DNA of 64,000 nt from Geomonas silvestris. GTDB taxonomy: Bacteria; Desulfobacterota; Desulfuromonadia; Geobacterales; Geobacteraceae. Position numbers and translations under genes: made by a program. This document shows positions 1 through 10,352 of the stretch, piece after piece (the first letter of the stretch is position 1; every line of letters starts with the position of its first letter). The stretch is taken from assembly GCF_014193515.1 (NCBI RefSeq), contig NZ_BLXX01000006.1, positions 221,267 through 285,266 of the forward strand, given 5' to 3'. Below the pieces are notes generated by a model that worked only from the letters and a program-made list of their open reading frames with translations, made no database searches and was not told the origin of the DNA.

Positions 1-3000
1 TCTCCCCGGCGCACAGTACCAGGGAGACCCGGACACTCTGGCCCGGTTCCAGGGTGATGCCGTGGCGCATCCCCAGCATCGGGTCCAGCACGAACCCCTG
101 GCTGTTGCCCAGCTCGCCTGCGGCCCCCATGGGATTTGCCAGGGTGCGCCCCCGGCCGATGAATCGCCCCCGGTCCGTTTCGAACTGCCAGTCCTGTAAC
201 GGTGCGGGATCAGAGCCGCTGCGCTCCAGCATCAGGGCGTGGGCCACGTAAAACGGCGCCTCCGCGCCACTGCGCACGCGTCGATGGGCCACCAGCGCCC
301 GCTGCCCGGAAAGCGCCTCGGTCTCGATGAAGAGCTTGTTGAAGGCGGGGTGCTGGCGGTCCGCGTTGTGCGGTGCCATGGAGAGCTCCACATAGCTGGT
401 GAGGTCGAGACGGCGGGTGCGGGAGGAGCGGTTGACCAGGGTTACCCGGCGCAGCTCCACGTCGTCCTCGGGCGAGACGATGATCTCGGTCTCGGTGTCT
501 ATGCCATGGTCCGCGCGGCGGAACACGGCCCGGTCCAGGTTGAAATGGACGCCGTAGCCCTCGACCCCTCCGCCGACCGGCTGGTAGGTGCTGGACCAGA
601 TGCGATCCGTGCCGACCTCGTGGAGATAACAGAAGATGCCGCCCAGGTCCAGGGTCGGGTCCGAGCGCCAGCGGGTGATCTCCAGGCCGCCCCACTGGCT
701 GTAACCCGCCCCGGAGTTGGTCACCATCACCCCGTAGCGGCCGTTACTAAGCAGCAGGGTTCGGGGTGTAACGCTGTGGGGGGTGGTGAAGGAACTGGCC
801 GCCGGTGCCGCCTGCTCCGCCGCCAAAAGTTGGGGCTCGGTGGGACGGGCGGAGGTCAGCTGCAAAGGCGGCAGGGTCGGGATGCGTTCCTGCAGCAGCG
901 CCTCGAAGGCGCACACCCGCGGGTCGGCATGAAAGCGGCGCGGGAAGGGGGCGGCGTTCAGGAAGTTCACCAGGGAGAGAAACGCCATCCCCTGGTGGTG
1001 GGCCATGTAGGCCTCGACGATCACACCGTGCCCCCCCTGCCGCTGGGTCTGACGGCTGAAGTCAACCGATTCGTAGTAGCCGAAGTCCCCGAGCATGCCA
1101 AGTCCCGCGAGCCGCCTCAAGTTCCGCACGGTTGCCTGCGGCGCAAGGCTAAGCGCCAGAAGCGTCGCATAGGGCGCCACCACGAGCTTCTCGTCCACCG
1201 CGCGTTTAAGCCCCAGTGCCGGCACCCCGAAGGCATGGTACTGGTAGGTTTTTTCCAGATCCAGGTCCGCGAAGGCGGACTCCGAGACGCCCCAGGGCAC
1301 CCCGAGCCTGCGGCCGTAGTCGATCTGGACGTTAACCGCCTCCCGGGCCGCCCGGTCCAGGAGCGAGTTGGCGTAGCTCTTTTGGAAGAGCAGCGGCATC
1401 AGGTATTCGAACATGGTGCCGGTCCAGCTCAAGAGCACCCGTTTCTGGCCGACAGCGCCGTAGGGGCGCCCAAGCGAAAACCAGTGCTCCATGGGCGCCT
1501 CGCCCCGGGCGATGGCGAGGAAGCTCGCCAGACGGGCCTCGCTGGCCAAAAGATCGTAGCTTGAGAGATCAAGCCGGCCGCTAGTCACATTGTAGCCAAT
1601 GGCGAAGAGCTTCTGCTTCGGGTCGTAGAGAAAGTTCAGGTCCATCCCGCAGGCAAGCTTGCGCACCTCGGCGCTCAACCGCTCCAGGACGCCCAAGGTT
1701 TCACCAGCCAGCCAGCGTGCGGTGGCGAAGGCGGCCAGGACCCGGTCGATCCAGTCGGTGAGCGGCAGACCGCCTGCCGGCGGCGCCTCCCGACAGGCCT
1801 CAAGAAGGCGCATCGAGGCGACCCGCCCCCCGGCCAGTTCGGCAAGCGAGGGCGCGCGCGCCAGGTCCCCGCGCACGGCGTCCAGGACCGCAGTACCAAG
1901 CGGAGTGATTTCCAGCTCGTTTTTTTCGGCAAGGACGCGGACCCAGCCAAGGTAGCGCTGCGCGTTTTCCAGACAGCCCGCCACCTGGTCCTCCATCTCG
2001 CCGGCCCAGGAGGCCGCACCGCCGGGGACCAGAGGGACCCGGAAGTTGACCCGCATCTGCTCCAGAAGGCGCAGCTTGTCGATAAGGCGTGCCGGTGGGG
2101 CGGTCCACTGGCCCAAAAGCTGGTCCAGCATGCCGGGGTCGAAGCCCCCAAGGCGCTCCTGCCCCATCATCTGCTTCAGGATAAGACCGGTGTCCAGGAG
2201 GCCGGCGAAGGCCTTTTCGTCCAGGAGCCGAACGTTTCTCAGTTCGCCAAGCCCCTGCTCCAGGGCCACCAAAGCGCCCAGCAGGTTGCCGCTGTCCACG
2301 CCGGACACGTACCGGGGCTCCAGTGGGGTCAGGGTCCGGATATCGTACCAGTTCAGCAGGTTGCCCCGGTTGAGCTCCAGTTTGCCGATGGTAGCCAGGG
2401 AGCGGGTCAGCCGGTCAAGCAACTGGTCCAGGGTCAGGTACCCCATATCGTGTGCCCCCAGGGCACTGGTCAGCCAAAGACCGATGTTGGTGGGGGATGT
2501 GCGCAGGGCCGCGCGTTTCTGGTGGGCCTGCTGGTAGTTGTCCGGCGGCAGCCAGGAAGTGTCGGGGCCGACGAAGACCGAGAAGTAGCGCCAGGTCCTG
2601 CGGGCGATCTCGCGCAAAAAACACTGGTCCGCCGGGGCCAGCGGCCCCGCCGCCGGCCCCGCGTCGGGACGCAGGTTCAAAAGCCAGCCCAGAAGCGGTG
2701 AAGAGAACCAGAGCGCGAGCCAGGGAAAGGCGTGGGGCAGGCTCGCCGACCGGCAGTACCAGAGGGCGCCGCCCGCCAGGACGCTGAAGAGGCTCCCCAA
2801 GGCGAGGCCCGCCACGAAGAGCGGCTGACGGCGCGCGGCGTGTGCCTGGCTTGCCTGGGCGGTCCACTCCAAAAGGTCGCGGCCGGAGATCAAGCGACGG
2901 TACCCGACCCGGGCGATGGCGTCGAGCGCCACCGCAGCCTGGTGGGGCAAGAGCGACGCGTCGGCCAGGGCGCGCAGCAGGTCGTGCCTTAGCTTGGCAA

Positions 3001-6000
3001 GCGAGAAGTAGTTAAGACCCTTGCGGGTGGTCGCCATGGTGAAGGGCTGGGCCAGCGGGTGGAAGAGGAGCTGCATGCCGACCACCAGGGCAGCCAGCAT
3101 CCCGGCTCGGGGGGAGGCGAACCAGCAGGCGATCAGCAGGGCAAGGCTTGTGGCGGGCAACAGGCTGCGGCGCAGGTTGTCGAGAATCTTCCAGCGGTTC
3201 AGGAAGGAGAGCCGGTTGCTGCCGCGCCCGCCCAGGGCCTGCGGCACGCTCGGCAGGATCCACCCCGCTATCTGCCAGTCGCCCCGGATCCAGCGGTGGG
3301 CGCGACTCGCGTAGCCCTGGTAGCCCTGGGGAAACTCGTCGTAGAGCTCGATGTCGCTGGCCAGCCCCACCCGGACGTGGGCCCCCTCGATCAGGTCGTG
3401 GCTCAGCACCCAGGCCTCCGGGAAGCGCCCCGACAAAAGCCTGTTAAAGGCGCGCACGTCGTAGATCCCCTTGCCGTGGTAGGACCCCTCGCCGCTTAGA
3501 TCCTGGTAGACGTCAGAAACCGCCTGGGTGTAGGGGTCGATCCCCACCGCGTCAGAGAAGAGCCGACTGAAGACCGAGACGCTGGTCGAGGTGAGCGTCG
3601 GGCTCACCCGGGGCTGGATGATGCTGTAGCCTTGCGTGAGCTCGCCGGCCGGGTTGAAGCGCGGCAGGTTCAGGGGGTGCGACAGGGTCTCCACCATCCG
3701 GCGCGCCGTGCCGTGCGGCAACTGGGTGTCGCTGTCCAGGGTGATGACAAAGCGCACGTCCGCCAGTCGATCGGGGTTGCCCAGGTACACCAGTCGGGCC
3801 GCCCCCTCGCCCCGGGTGCCGTCGATGAGACCGTTTAACTCCTCCAGCTTGCCGCGCTTGCGTTCCCAGCCGATGAATTTCTGCTCCGACTCGCTCCAGG
3901 TGCGCTCCCGGTGGAACAGGAAGAAGCGCTCCCCCGGGTAGCGGGCGTTGAGCTCGGTAAGGCCCGCCACCGCGCAGCCGACCAGGCTGGCGTCGTCCTC
4001 GCGGGAGAGCGAGACCGAATCGGTGTAGTCGGAAAAAAGGGCGAAGAGGAGGTTGTCGTCTTTGTTGGCCAGGTAGCGGATCTCGAGCCGCTCCACTTCG
4101 GCGGCGAGCGTAGCCTCGTTCACCAGGAGCATCGGCACGACGACCAGGGTGCGGAAGGAGTCGGGGATGCCGGACACCTCGAAATCCATCTTGGGGAGCG
4201 GGCGTGGCGGCAGGAACCGGGTAACCAGGTAGTTGACCAGTTCGATCGCCAGCTGGCTCACCGGGATCAGTGCCACCAGGAGCAGTCCCGGGCGCAGCCA
4301 GGGCGTGTCCGGCAGACCGGACGGCTGCGCCAAAAGGGAGAACAGGGTAAGAAGCACGGTACAGTTCGTGCCGATGGCAATCCCGTAGATCGGTGCGTGG
4401 TACCGGTAGATCCAGGAAAGGATCCGGTAACGCCGCTTTTCATGGGCGCCGGTCTGGCGCACCAGCTCGGCGCGCCCCTTCCCTTCGAGCCAGCTCCCCA
4501 CGTAGTGCAGCTGCTCGTCGCTCCCGGGCTGGCGCCGGGCGTCGCTTGCCAGGGCGATGGTTCGCAGGGCAAGTTCCAGCTCCTGCTCGGCGCTGCCCCG
4601 GGCAAGCTCCTCTATGGCACTGCGGCAGCGGTTCCTGGTTGCGAAATCCATCCCGGCGTAGCTGCCGGAAGGGTCGCGGCGTAGCACCTGCTCCACCCGG
4701 CTCAGCCGTTCGAAAACCTCGCGCCAGTCCAAAAGCGCCAGCTGCCTGAGGCTCGTGAAGGCGTTGCCGCAGGAGATCTGCTCCCTGGTCTGCCGGTGCT
4801 GTTCGCGGGAGGTGAGTTCATGCAGGGTGCCTTTGTGTGTCCGCTCGAGCCAGTTCTGCACCGGCGCAAGGGCGGCACCCTCGTCATAGAGCAGCCCCAC
4901 CAGTTGCGCGGCGAAGTAGGGGCTAGGACTCGGTTCTGCACCGGCAAGTTCCGCCAGCACCCCGAAGAGCAGGTTGGCATCGCGGCGGTTGGCAGCAACC
5001 AGACGACTGGCCCAGAAATCAGCCAACTGGCGTTCACGCAGGTTGGCAAGGGCAGCGATTGCCAGGCTCTGGATACTTTCCACGAGCGCTATGCGCAGCA
5101 TCTGGGGAATGGCCCAGAGCTCGCAGATCGTAAGCGGCCGCACCGACTGGTAGGTCTCGATGAAGGAGATCATCGCCTCGCGGTCCAGGTGCAGCTCGCT
5201 GTGAAAAATCAGGTCCTTGGCCAGGCCGTAGATACAGGGAAGCCCACGGTAAGGATCCGAGGCCAGGGTCGGCAGCTGCCGGTAAAAACTGCCGGGCAGG
5301 TTCAAAAGGACGTCGCGGACGTTCCCTTCCAGGACGTGCTCGTTATCGAGGATCCAGTCAGCCGCCGGCGTGGCCTTCTGTTCAAGGCGGCTGGCGGCGC
5401 CCAGGTCCGCGCAGATCCGGCGCACCCAGTGCCGGGACTCCCTTAGCCTTTGGATGAGTGCGACGCGAGGCCCGATCCGGCTGTCCATCCGCTGCTCCTT
5501 GGCATGGCGCTCGGCATGTTCCTTAATCTGGGCGGGGGACAGCTTCACCTCGGGGACCCGCGATTCGGCACGGCGCTCGCGCTGGGGATGCAGGACGAAG
5601 AGCGCCGGCGCCTCGCGCTGTGCACGCAAAAGGGCCATGGGAAGCGGCAGTGCATCGACCGCAGCCTGCAGCATCAGGAGGGTCTCGCCGGGGAGCAGCC
5701 TGCGGGCATACTCGCTTAGGACCCTGGGGTCGACGTGGCAGCGCAAGCGCCGCAGCACGAGTTGCAGGGTCAACGCAGCCACGGCCGGGGCTGCGAGGGC
5801 AAGGCCGAGCGGTACCGGCAGGGACAGCCCCGGAAACGGCACAAGCCACCTAAGCATGAGCAGCGAAAGCCCTGCCCCCTCAGCGCATATGCCGGCGACC
5901 AGGAGCATCTCCAGGGTATGCCGCCAGCGCAAGGGATCGACGTTCGATACGGTTCCGTCGAGCCCTTTGTGCAGCAGGGCGGCTCGATGACAGCCGGGGC

Positions 6001-6073
6001 TGGCTGCGGCCTGGAAAGCGCTTCGGGCTTCTTCTTTATTCGAATAATAGGCGATAAGGGTGGCGAGGCTCAC
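1..6073 (-). CDS. ndvB: cyclic beta-1,2-glucan synthase-like protein (partial, 3' end outside window)
   Basis: Builds and cyclises periplasmic beta-glucans at the inner membrane in its family (NdvB/ChvB/Cgs). The frame is open from a GTG at 6073 (in-frame TAA just upstream, AAAGGA about 9 nt before it) to the window edge, giving 2024 visible codons of a protein usually near 2800. Domains in order: N-terminal membrane segments (about residues 65-95); a cytoplasmic helical region; membrane segments near 560-600; a GT84 glycosyltransferase with the acidic motif DSDTQ near residue 778 and RAHRWIRGDW near 921; more membrane segments near 990-1110; a glycoamylase-like domain (about 1535-1690) with MAHHQGM; and the start of a GH94 phosphorylase-like module near 1777. 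No frameshift was seen. The GH94 catalytic part lies beyond the edge. The role in osmoadaptation is inferred from the family; the exact product is not provable here. Confidence 0.88.
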   Translation of the reverse strand, partial: MSLATLIAYYSNKEEARSAFQAAASPGCHRAALLHKGLDGTVSNVDPLRWRHTLEMLLVAGICAEGAGLSLLMLRWLVPFPGLSLPVPLGLALAAPAVAALTLQLVLRRLRCHVDPRVLSEYARRLLPGETLLMLQAAVDALPLPMALLRAQREAPALFVLHPQRERRAESRVPEVKLSPAQIKEHAERHAKEQRMDSRIGPRVALIQRLRESRHWVRRICADLGAASRLEQKATPAADWILDNEHVLEGNVRDVLLNLPGSFYRQLPTLASDPYRGLPCIYGLAKDLIFHSELHLDREAMISFIETYQSVRPLTICELWAIPQMLRIALVESIQSLAIAALANLRERQLADFWASRLVAANRRDANLLFGVLAELAGAEPSPSPYFAAQLVGLLYDEGAALAPVQNWLERTHKGTLHELTSREQHRQTREQISCGNAFTSLRQLALLDWREVFERLSRVEQVLRRDPSGSYAGMDFATRNRCRSAIEELARGSAEQELELALRTIALASDARRQPGSDEQLHYVGSWLEGKGRAELVRQTGAHEKRRYRILSWIYRYHAPIYGIAIGTNCTVLLTLFSLLAQPSGLPDTPWLRPGLLLVALIPVSQLAIELVNYLVTRFLPPRPLPKMDFEVSGIPDSFRTLVVVPMLLVNEATLAAEVERLEIRYLANKDDNLLFALFSDYTDSVSLSREDDASLVGCAVAGLTELNARYPGERFFLFHRERTWSESEQKFIGWERKRGKLEELNGLIDGTRGEGAARLVYLGNPDRLADVRFVITLDSDTQLPHGTARRMVETLSHPLNLPRFNPAGELTQGYSIIQPRVSPTLTSTSVSVFSRLFSDAVGIDPYTQAVSDVYQDLSGEGSYHGKGIYDVRAFNRLLSGRFPEAWVLSHDLIEGAHVRVGLASDIELYDEFPQGYQGYASRAHRWIRGDWQIAGWILPSVPQALGGRGSNRLSFLNRWKILDNLRRSLLPATSLALLIACWFASPRAGMLAALVVGMQLLFHPLAQPFTMATTRKGLNYFSLAKLRHDLLRALADASLLPHQAAVALDAIARVGYRRLISGRDLLEWTAQASQAHAARRQPLFVAGLALGSLFSVLAGGALWYCRSASLPHAFPWLALWFSSPLLGWLLNLRPDAGPAAGPLAPADQCFLREIARRTWRYFSVFVGPDTSWLPPDNYQQAHQKRAALRTSPTNIGLWLTSALGAHDMGYLTLDQLLDRLTRSLATIGKLELNRGNLLNWYDIRTLTPLEPRYVSGVDSGNLLGALVALEQGLGELRNVRLLDEKAFAGLLDTGLILKQMMGQERLGGFDPGMLDQLLGQWTAPPARLIDKLRLLEQMRVNFRVPLVPGGAASWAGEMEDQVAGCLENAQRYLGWVRVLAEKNELEITPLGTAVLDAVRGDLARAPSLAELAGGRVASMRLLEACREAPPAGGLPLTDWIDRVLAAFATARWLAGETLGVLERLSAEVRKLACGMDLNFLYDPKQKLFAIGYNVTSGRLDLSSYDLLASEARLASFLAIARGEAPMEHWFSLGRPYGAVGQKRVLLSWTGTMFEYLMPLLFQKSYANSLLDRAAREAVNVQIDYGRRLGVPWGVSESAFADLDLEKTYQYHAFGVPALGLKRAVDEKLVVAPYATLLALSLAPQATVRNLRRLAGLGMLGDFGYYESVDFSRQTQRQGGHGVIVEAYMAHHQGMAFLSLVNFLNAAPFPRRFHADPRVCAFEALLQERIPTLPPLQLTSARPTEPQLLAAEQAAPAASSFTTPHSVTPRTLLLSNGRYGVMVTNSGAGYSQWGGLEITRWRSDPTLDLGGIFCYLHEVGTDRIWSSTYQPVGGGVEGYGVHFNLDRAVFRRADHGIDTETEIIVSPEDDVELRRVTLVNRSSRTRRLDLTSYVELSMAPHNADRQHPAFNKLFIETEALSGQRALVAHRRVRSGAEAPFYVAHALMLERSGSDPAPLQDWQFETDRGRFIGRGRTLANPMGAAGELGNSQGFVLDPMLGMRHGITLEPGQSVRVSLVLCAGE

Positions 6074-6639
6074 GTAGATGTTCCTTTAGAGAGGAGTTGC
6101 ATTACTGCTAACGCCGACAGCGGTGCCGCCCCTTACCGGAGGGAAGGGCTCTGCACCAAGCCGTGTCGGGTTTCAGGGGAGAGAGCCTGGGGGGCGCTAC
6201 GGGGGGCAACAAAGCAAGTAAAAACGTTTGATATCAGCGTCCTTCCATTACACTGAACCGAGATAATGTGATGTGGCGGAACCTCTCCTCTCTGCTGAAC
6301 CTCCCACACTTGAAAACTCTGGCCGCTAGCTCCATGGATTTTCTCCTCCTGGTGATCCCTTCATTCCGGATACGCAACTTGTGTGCCGTCCGGAGCCCCG
6401 CCCCTCTAAACGGCTATAGACCTGTTACTAAATGGGATATCAAGTTCGCGAGACAGCCAAGCCAGATGAGACGAGTGGGGAAGCCGCCGGGTTTGACAAA
6501 ACTTTCATATATGGCGGGCAGAGCAAGGATGTCTGCGATTCGTGGCTCAGTAACGCTGGCAATCTGCTGGATCTAATCGAAACACTGCCTGGACGACCTG
6601 GGCGACTTGGGCGCGTACGTTCCTTATCTATAAACGCGG
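6074..6639. other. intergenic stretch upstream of the glucan synthase
   Basis: About 570 bases between the glucan synthase start and the recognisable part of the PAS-GGDEF pseudogene. Open frames here give low-complexity, unfamiliar peptides without ribosome-binding sites. The part close to 6073 is GC-rich and able to fold, and would be the 5' leader of the glucan synthase mRNA, but it matches no riboswitch class I can recognise. No convincing sigma-70 promoter was found. The right part may be decayed upstream sequence of the pseudogene. Confidence 0.4.
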
Positions 6640-7600
6640 GAGGTCGCCAAAAGCCGGCCAGACAAAGGCGAGATACCATCATAGGCTTGCACATCATCCT
6701 CTTGGCCACGGAGGATATATCCCAGTGCAAGCTGGCTGAGGAGCGCGTGAGCGAGGTGATCGGGCAGCAGCAGGCAATCCTCGACAACATCCCCAACATT
6801 GCCTGGCTCAAGGATCGGGACGGCAGGTATGTCGCGGTGAACCAACCGTTTTCCCGCGCCTTCCAGGTGACGCCCGAGGAGATGATCGGCAAAAGCGACC
6901 GCGACATCTACCCCCTGGGCGGGCTGCGCAATGCGAGAAGGACTCCCGGGAGGTCATGGCGGCAGGAAGCCGACGCCATTTCGAGGAAACGGTGGTGGAC
7001 AGGGCGGGGAAAACCCGTTACCTCGAGAAGGTCGAGACCCCCATATTCGACGGAGACGGCAGCAGCATCTGCATCATCGGCATCGCTCATGATTTCACCT
7101 CCCGCAAGGAAATCGAGGTTACCCTGCGCCATGACAGCACCCACGACAGACTGACCGGCCTTTACAACCGAGCCTTCTTCGAAGCGCAAGTGGAGCACCT
7201 GACCCAGGGCAGGAAGTTGCCGGTTTGCATCGTGATGGCGGACGTTAACGGGCTTAGGAGGAGGAGGGTGAACGACACCCAGGGGCACCAGGCGGGAGAC
7301 GAACTGATTCGACTGGCGGCCCGTGTCATCCAGCGGGCCTTCCGGTCAGACGAGATCGTAGCGCGGATCGGCGTGGACGAATTCGCCACCCTGCTGCCGG
7401 GAGCAGGCTTGGCAGGAACTGAAGCGGCGGTAGAAAGGATACGGCTCTCACCCGAACTGACCGGGGGGGGGGCGCTCAGCATTGCATTCGGTGTGGCTTG
7501 CGCGAAAGGAAAGAATCAGGTGGGGGCCGCTTTAAGACGGAGCGACGAGCGGATGTACCTCGATAAAGTCGCAAGAAAGCCTAAGAAAGACGCGGGATAA
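6640..7600 (+). pseudogene. PAS-GGDEF diguanylate cyclase, frameshifted remnant
   Basis: Two frames together encode one protein. The first frame (to about 6920) ends a PAS domain (TEDISQCKLAEE), then carries a second PAS domain containing NIAWLKDRDGRYVAVN and KSDRDIYPLG. Near 6915-6925 the reading continues in another frame (AAQCEKDSREVMA), consistent with loss of one base. That frame runs through a PAS C-terminal part and a GGDEF domain (LTGLYNRAFF) to the stop at 7600. The signature GG[D/E]EF reads GVDEF, and an AGG run inserts extra arginines in the MADVNGL...VNDTQGH segment, so the cyclase site also looks degraded. There is no clear start or ribosome site for the upstream frame. Family function would be synthesis of cyclic di-GMP; this copy is probably inactive. 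A sequencing error could explain the frameshift but not the altered signature. Confidence 0.75.
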
Positions 7601-7811
7601 AAGAGAAGCCTCCCCTCCCAAGATAGACAGCATCACTTCCGCCATCCCAGGCGAGCCTTCCCTGCCGCCGGCACCGTTGCCGAGTTGGATAGCTTCGGGG
7701 GCAGTCACCGATGAAACCCACCCGGCCGGTCGTCTCGATGCTGCTGCGCTGCCACCGTTTTTGCGATGGGGACACGATATCCTAGGTGTGTTTTGGCTGG
7801 CTCAGGTTACG

Positions 7812-10352
7812 CTACTCGGGGGCGAAACGGCGAAAAAACCAGCGCTTGATTAGGTCCACAGCGAGGAGATACGCGACGAGGAGGACGGCCAGGACCAGGA
7901 AAAACCTGGCGGGCGGCATCACGAAGCCAAGTGCCGTGCCGGCGCCCGTGCACGGCAACAGCGCGGCTACCGCCACCACGGTAAGCGAGCAGGCAACGAG
8001 CCAGGGGTTGGGGCGGCTTTTAAGGAGCCCCTTCCTGGTACGGATCACGAAGATGACCAGCACCTGGGTCGCCATGGATTCGATGAACCAGCCGGTGTGG
8101 AACAGCGCCTCGCCGGCATGGAAGAGCGCCAGCATGAGGTAGAAGGTGAGAAAGTCGAAGGCCGAGCTGACAGTACCGATGATCAGCATGAAGTTGCGGA
8201 TGAATTTCATGTCCCAGCGCCTGGGCCGGCTCAGGTAATCGTCATCCACCCGGTCCAGGGGAATGGGAAGCTCCGAGACATCGTAGAGCAGGTTGTTGAG
8301 CAGGATCTGCACCGGCAACATGGGGAGAAAGGGGAGCACGAGCGAGGCCCCCGCCATGGAAAACATGTTGCCGAAGTTGGAACTGGTCCCCATCATGATG
8401 TATTTCATGATGTTTCCGAAGGTGCGTCGCCCCTCCAGGACACCTGAATGCAGCACTCCCAGGTCCTGTTCCAGAAGGATCATGTCGGCGGCCGCCTTGG
8501 CAACGTCTACCGCGCTGTCTACCGAGATCCCCACGTCTGCCGAATGCAGCGAGGGGGCGTCGTTGATCCCGTCACCCAGGTACCCGACCACGTGGCCGCG
8601 CTTTTTGAGCGCGAGGATGATGCGGTTTTTCTGGACTGGGGTGACCCGGCAGAACAGGTTCACCTGCTCAACTCGCGCGGCGAGCGCAGCGTCGTCCATT
8701 TCCTGGATCTGGCTGCCGGTCAGGACCCCAGTGACCGGAAGCCCCAGTTCGGCAAAGATGTGTTGGGTTACCAGTTCGTTGTCCCCGGTGAGGATCTTGA
8801 CCGCCACCCGGTCGGCGGCAAAGCCTGCAAGGGATGCCGCCGCGCTTTTTTTGGGCGGGTCCAGGAACGCGGCAAAGCCCGCCAGGACCAGCTCGGATTC
8901 GTCCCCCACCACCGCATGGGGGTGCTCTTTCCCCACCTGACGCGAGGCAATCCCCAACACCCGGAAGCCGGCACGGCTAAGAGATTCGAACTGCGCGTTG
9001 ATGTTCAGGCGTGCCTTTTCGTCCAGGGGGGCTTGCGTCCCGTCCGTCTCAAAGCTCGTGGAGAGCCGCAGAATATCCTCCGGGGCGCCCTTCACCACCA
9101 ACACCCGTTCTTCCCCCCTTTCAAGGAGTACCGATATTCTGCGCCGCTCGAAGTCGAACTGCACCTCGTCGATCTTCAGCCAGCCGCTGACGTCAACCTC
9201 GGTGTGCTCCAGAATGGCGTCGTCCAGGGTACTTTTCAGTCCGGTTTCGAAGTAACTATTAACGTAGGCCAATTCCAGGACCCGGCGGCTCTCTTGGCCC
9301 AGAGGGGTCAGGTGGCGCTCCAAGTGGATGCGCGCCTCGGTCAGGGTGCCGGTCTTGTCGGTACAGAAGACATCCATGCTTCCGAGGTTGTGGATTGCGG
9401 CGAGCCGCTTCACGATTACCTTGAGCGCCGCCATGCGCAGCGCCCCCCGCGCCAGGGTCACCGAGACCACCATGGGGAGGAGCTCCGGGGTGAGCCCCAC
9501 CGCGAGGGCTACGGCAAAGAGAAACGACTCCAGCCAGGGGCGGTGGAAGTAGGTATTGACGAGCAGTACGAACAGGACCAGGAGCACCGTCATACGCATG
9601 ATGAGAATCCCGAAGTCGCGGATGCCGGTTTCGAATGCGGTGGGCGGTGGCTTTGCAAGCAGGGTGTCGGCAATGCCGCCCAACTCGGTAGCCTGCCCGG
9701 TGCGGCACATGAGCACCCTGGCCGTACCGCTTACCACCGAGGTCCCCAGAAGGACCGTATTGAGGGCGCTAAGTACCTGCAACTCGTCCGGGAGCTCCAC
9801 CGGGGATTTCTCCACGGGATAGGCCTCCCCGGTCAAAAGGGCCTGGTTGATGAAGAAGTCCCTGGCCTCCAGCACCCGGCCGTCGCAAGGGACCAGGTCG
9901 CCTGCGGCAAGCAGCACCACGTCTCCCGGCACCATCTCGGCCAGGGGCAGCTCCTGGGGCCGGCCGTCGCGCAAAAGCCTGCCCCGAACCGCAACCGATT
10001 GGCGCAGCCCCTCGGCTGCGTGCCCGGCGCGCTGTTCCTGAACGAAATCAAGGCTCACGCTGATAAGGACGATGACGCCGATTATGAAAAAGCTGGCCGT
10101 GTCGCCGGTGAAGGCGGAAAGGGTGCTGGCCGTCAGCAGGATGATCACCAAGGGATTGCGGAACTTGCCGAGAAACTGCAGGATGAGAGCCCTTTTGCGC
10201 TCCCCGTGTATCAGGTTGGGTCCGTAGCGCATCAGGCGGCGGGCCGCTTCGGGGCTGCTGAGCCCCTCGGGGGTTGAACCGAGTTGTTCCAGCAGGATTC
10301 CGATGGGAAGCTGCCAAAACGGCGACTGCGATGTGTCTTCAGGCAGGGACAC
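7812..10352 (-). CDS. mgtA: magnesium-translocating P-type ATPase (MgtA/MgtB type)
   Basis: A P-type (type IIIB) ATPase that in its family imports Mg2+ into the cytoplasm at the expense of ATP. At 846 residues it is close to, slightly shorter than, the usual 890-910. Visible marks: N-terminal cation-ATPase region; actuator loop with LTGEAYPVEK (about 172-181); membrane motif VGLTPELLP; phosphorylation motif DKTGTLT with Asp332; a GDGINDAPSL-like hinge; C-terminal membrane helices. The start is GTG at 10352, chosen because GGAGGTGATC, an almost perfect match to the 16S anti-SD, lies 9 nt upstream. The gene stands alone, divergent from the sigma-54 activator at 10617. No mgtC neighbour is seen. 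Magnesium specificity is inferred from the type IIIB family resemblance. Confidence 0.9.
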   Translation of the reverse strand: MSLPEDTSQSPFWQLPIGILLEQLGSTPEGLSSPEAARRLMRYGPNLIHGERKRALILQFLGKFRNPLVIILLTASTLSAFTGDTASFFIIGVIVLISVSLDFVQEQRAGHAAEGLRQSVAVRGRLLRDGRPQELPLAEMVPGDVVLLAAGDLVPCDGRVLEARDFFINQALLTGEAYPVEKSPVELPDELQVLSALNTVLLGTSVVSGTARVLMCRTGQATELGGIADTLLAKPPPTAFETGIRDFGILIMRMTVLLVLFVLLVNTYFHRPWLESFLFAVALAVGLTPELLPMVVSVTLARGALRMAALKVIVKRLAAIHNLGSMDVFCTDKTGTLTEARIHLERHLTPLGQESRRVLELAYVNSYFETGLKSTLDDAILEHTEVDVSGWLKIDEVQFDFERRRISVLLERGEERVLVVKGAPEDILRLSTSFETDGTQAPLDEKARLNINAQFESLSRAGFRVLGIASRQVGKEHPHAVVGDESELVLAGFAAFLDPPKKSAAASLAGFAADRVAVKILTGDNELVTQHIFAELGLPVTGVLTGSQIQEMDDAALAARVEQVNLFCRVTPVQKNRIILALKKRGHVVGYLGDGINDAPSLHSADVGISVDSAVDVAKAAADMILLEQDLGVLHSGVLEGRRTFGNIMKYIMMGTSSNFGNMFSMAGASLVLPFLPMLPVQILLNNLLYDVSELPIPLDRVDDDYLSRPRRWDMKFIRNFMLIIGTVSSAFDFLTFYLMLALFHAGEALFHTGWFIESMATQVLVIFVIRTRKGLLKSRPNPWLVACSLTVVAVAALLPCTGAGTALGFVMPPARFFLVLAVLLVAYLLAVDLIKRWFFRRFAPE

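Noticed and set aside
239..1564. 441-codon open frame on the plus strand
   Set aside because: Antisense to the glucan synthase; no ribosome site, Arg/Gly/Val-rich composition of GC-rich antisense frames. The minus-strand frame has clear domains.
6074..6240. Possible riboswitch in the GC-rich leader of the glucan synthase
   Set aside because: Inspected for c-di-GMP (GEMM) conserved blocks and other classes; none of the conserved elements is present.
8448..10277. 609-codon open frame on the plus strand
   Set aside because: Antisense to the Mg ATPase, with no recognisable motif.
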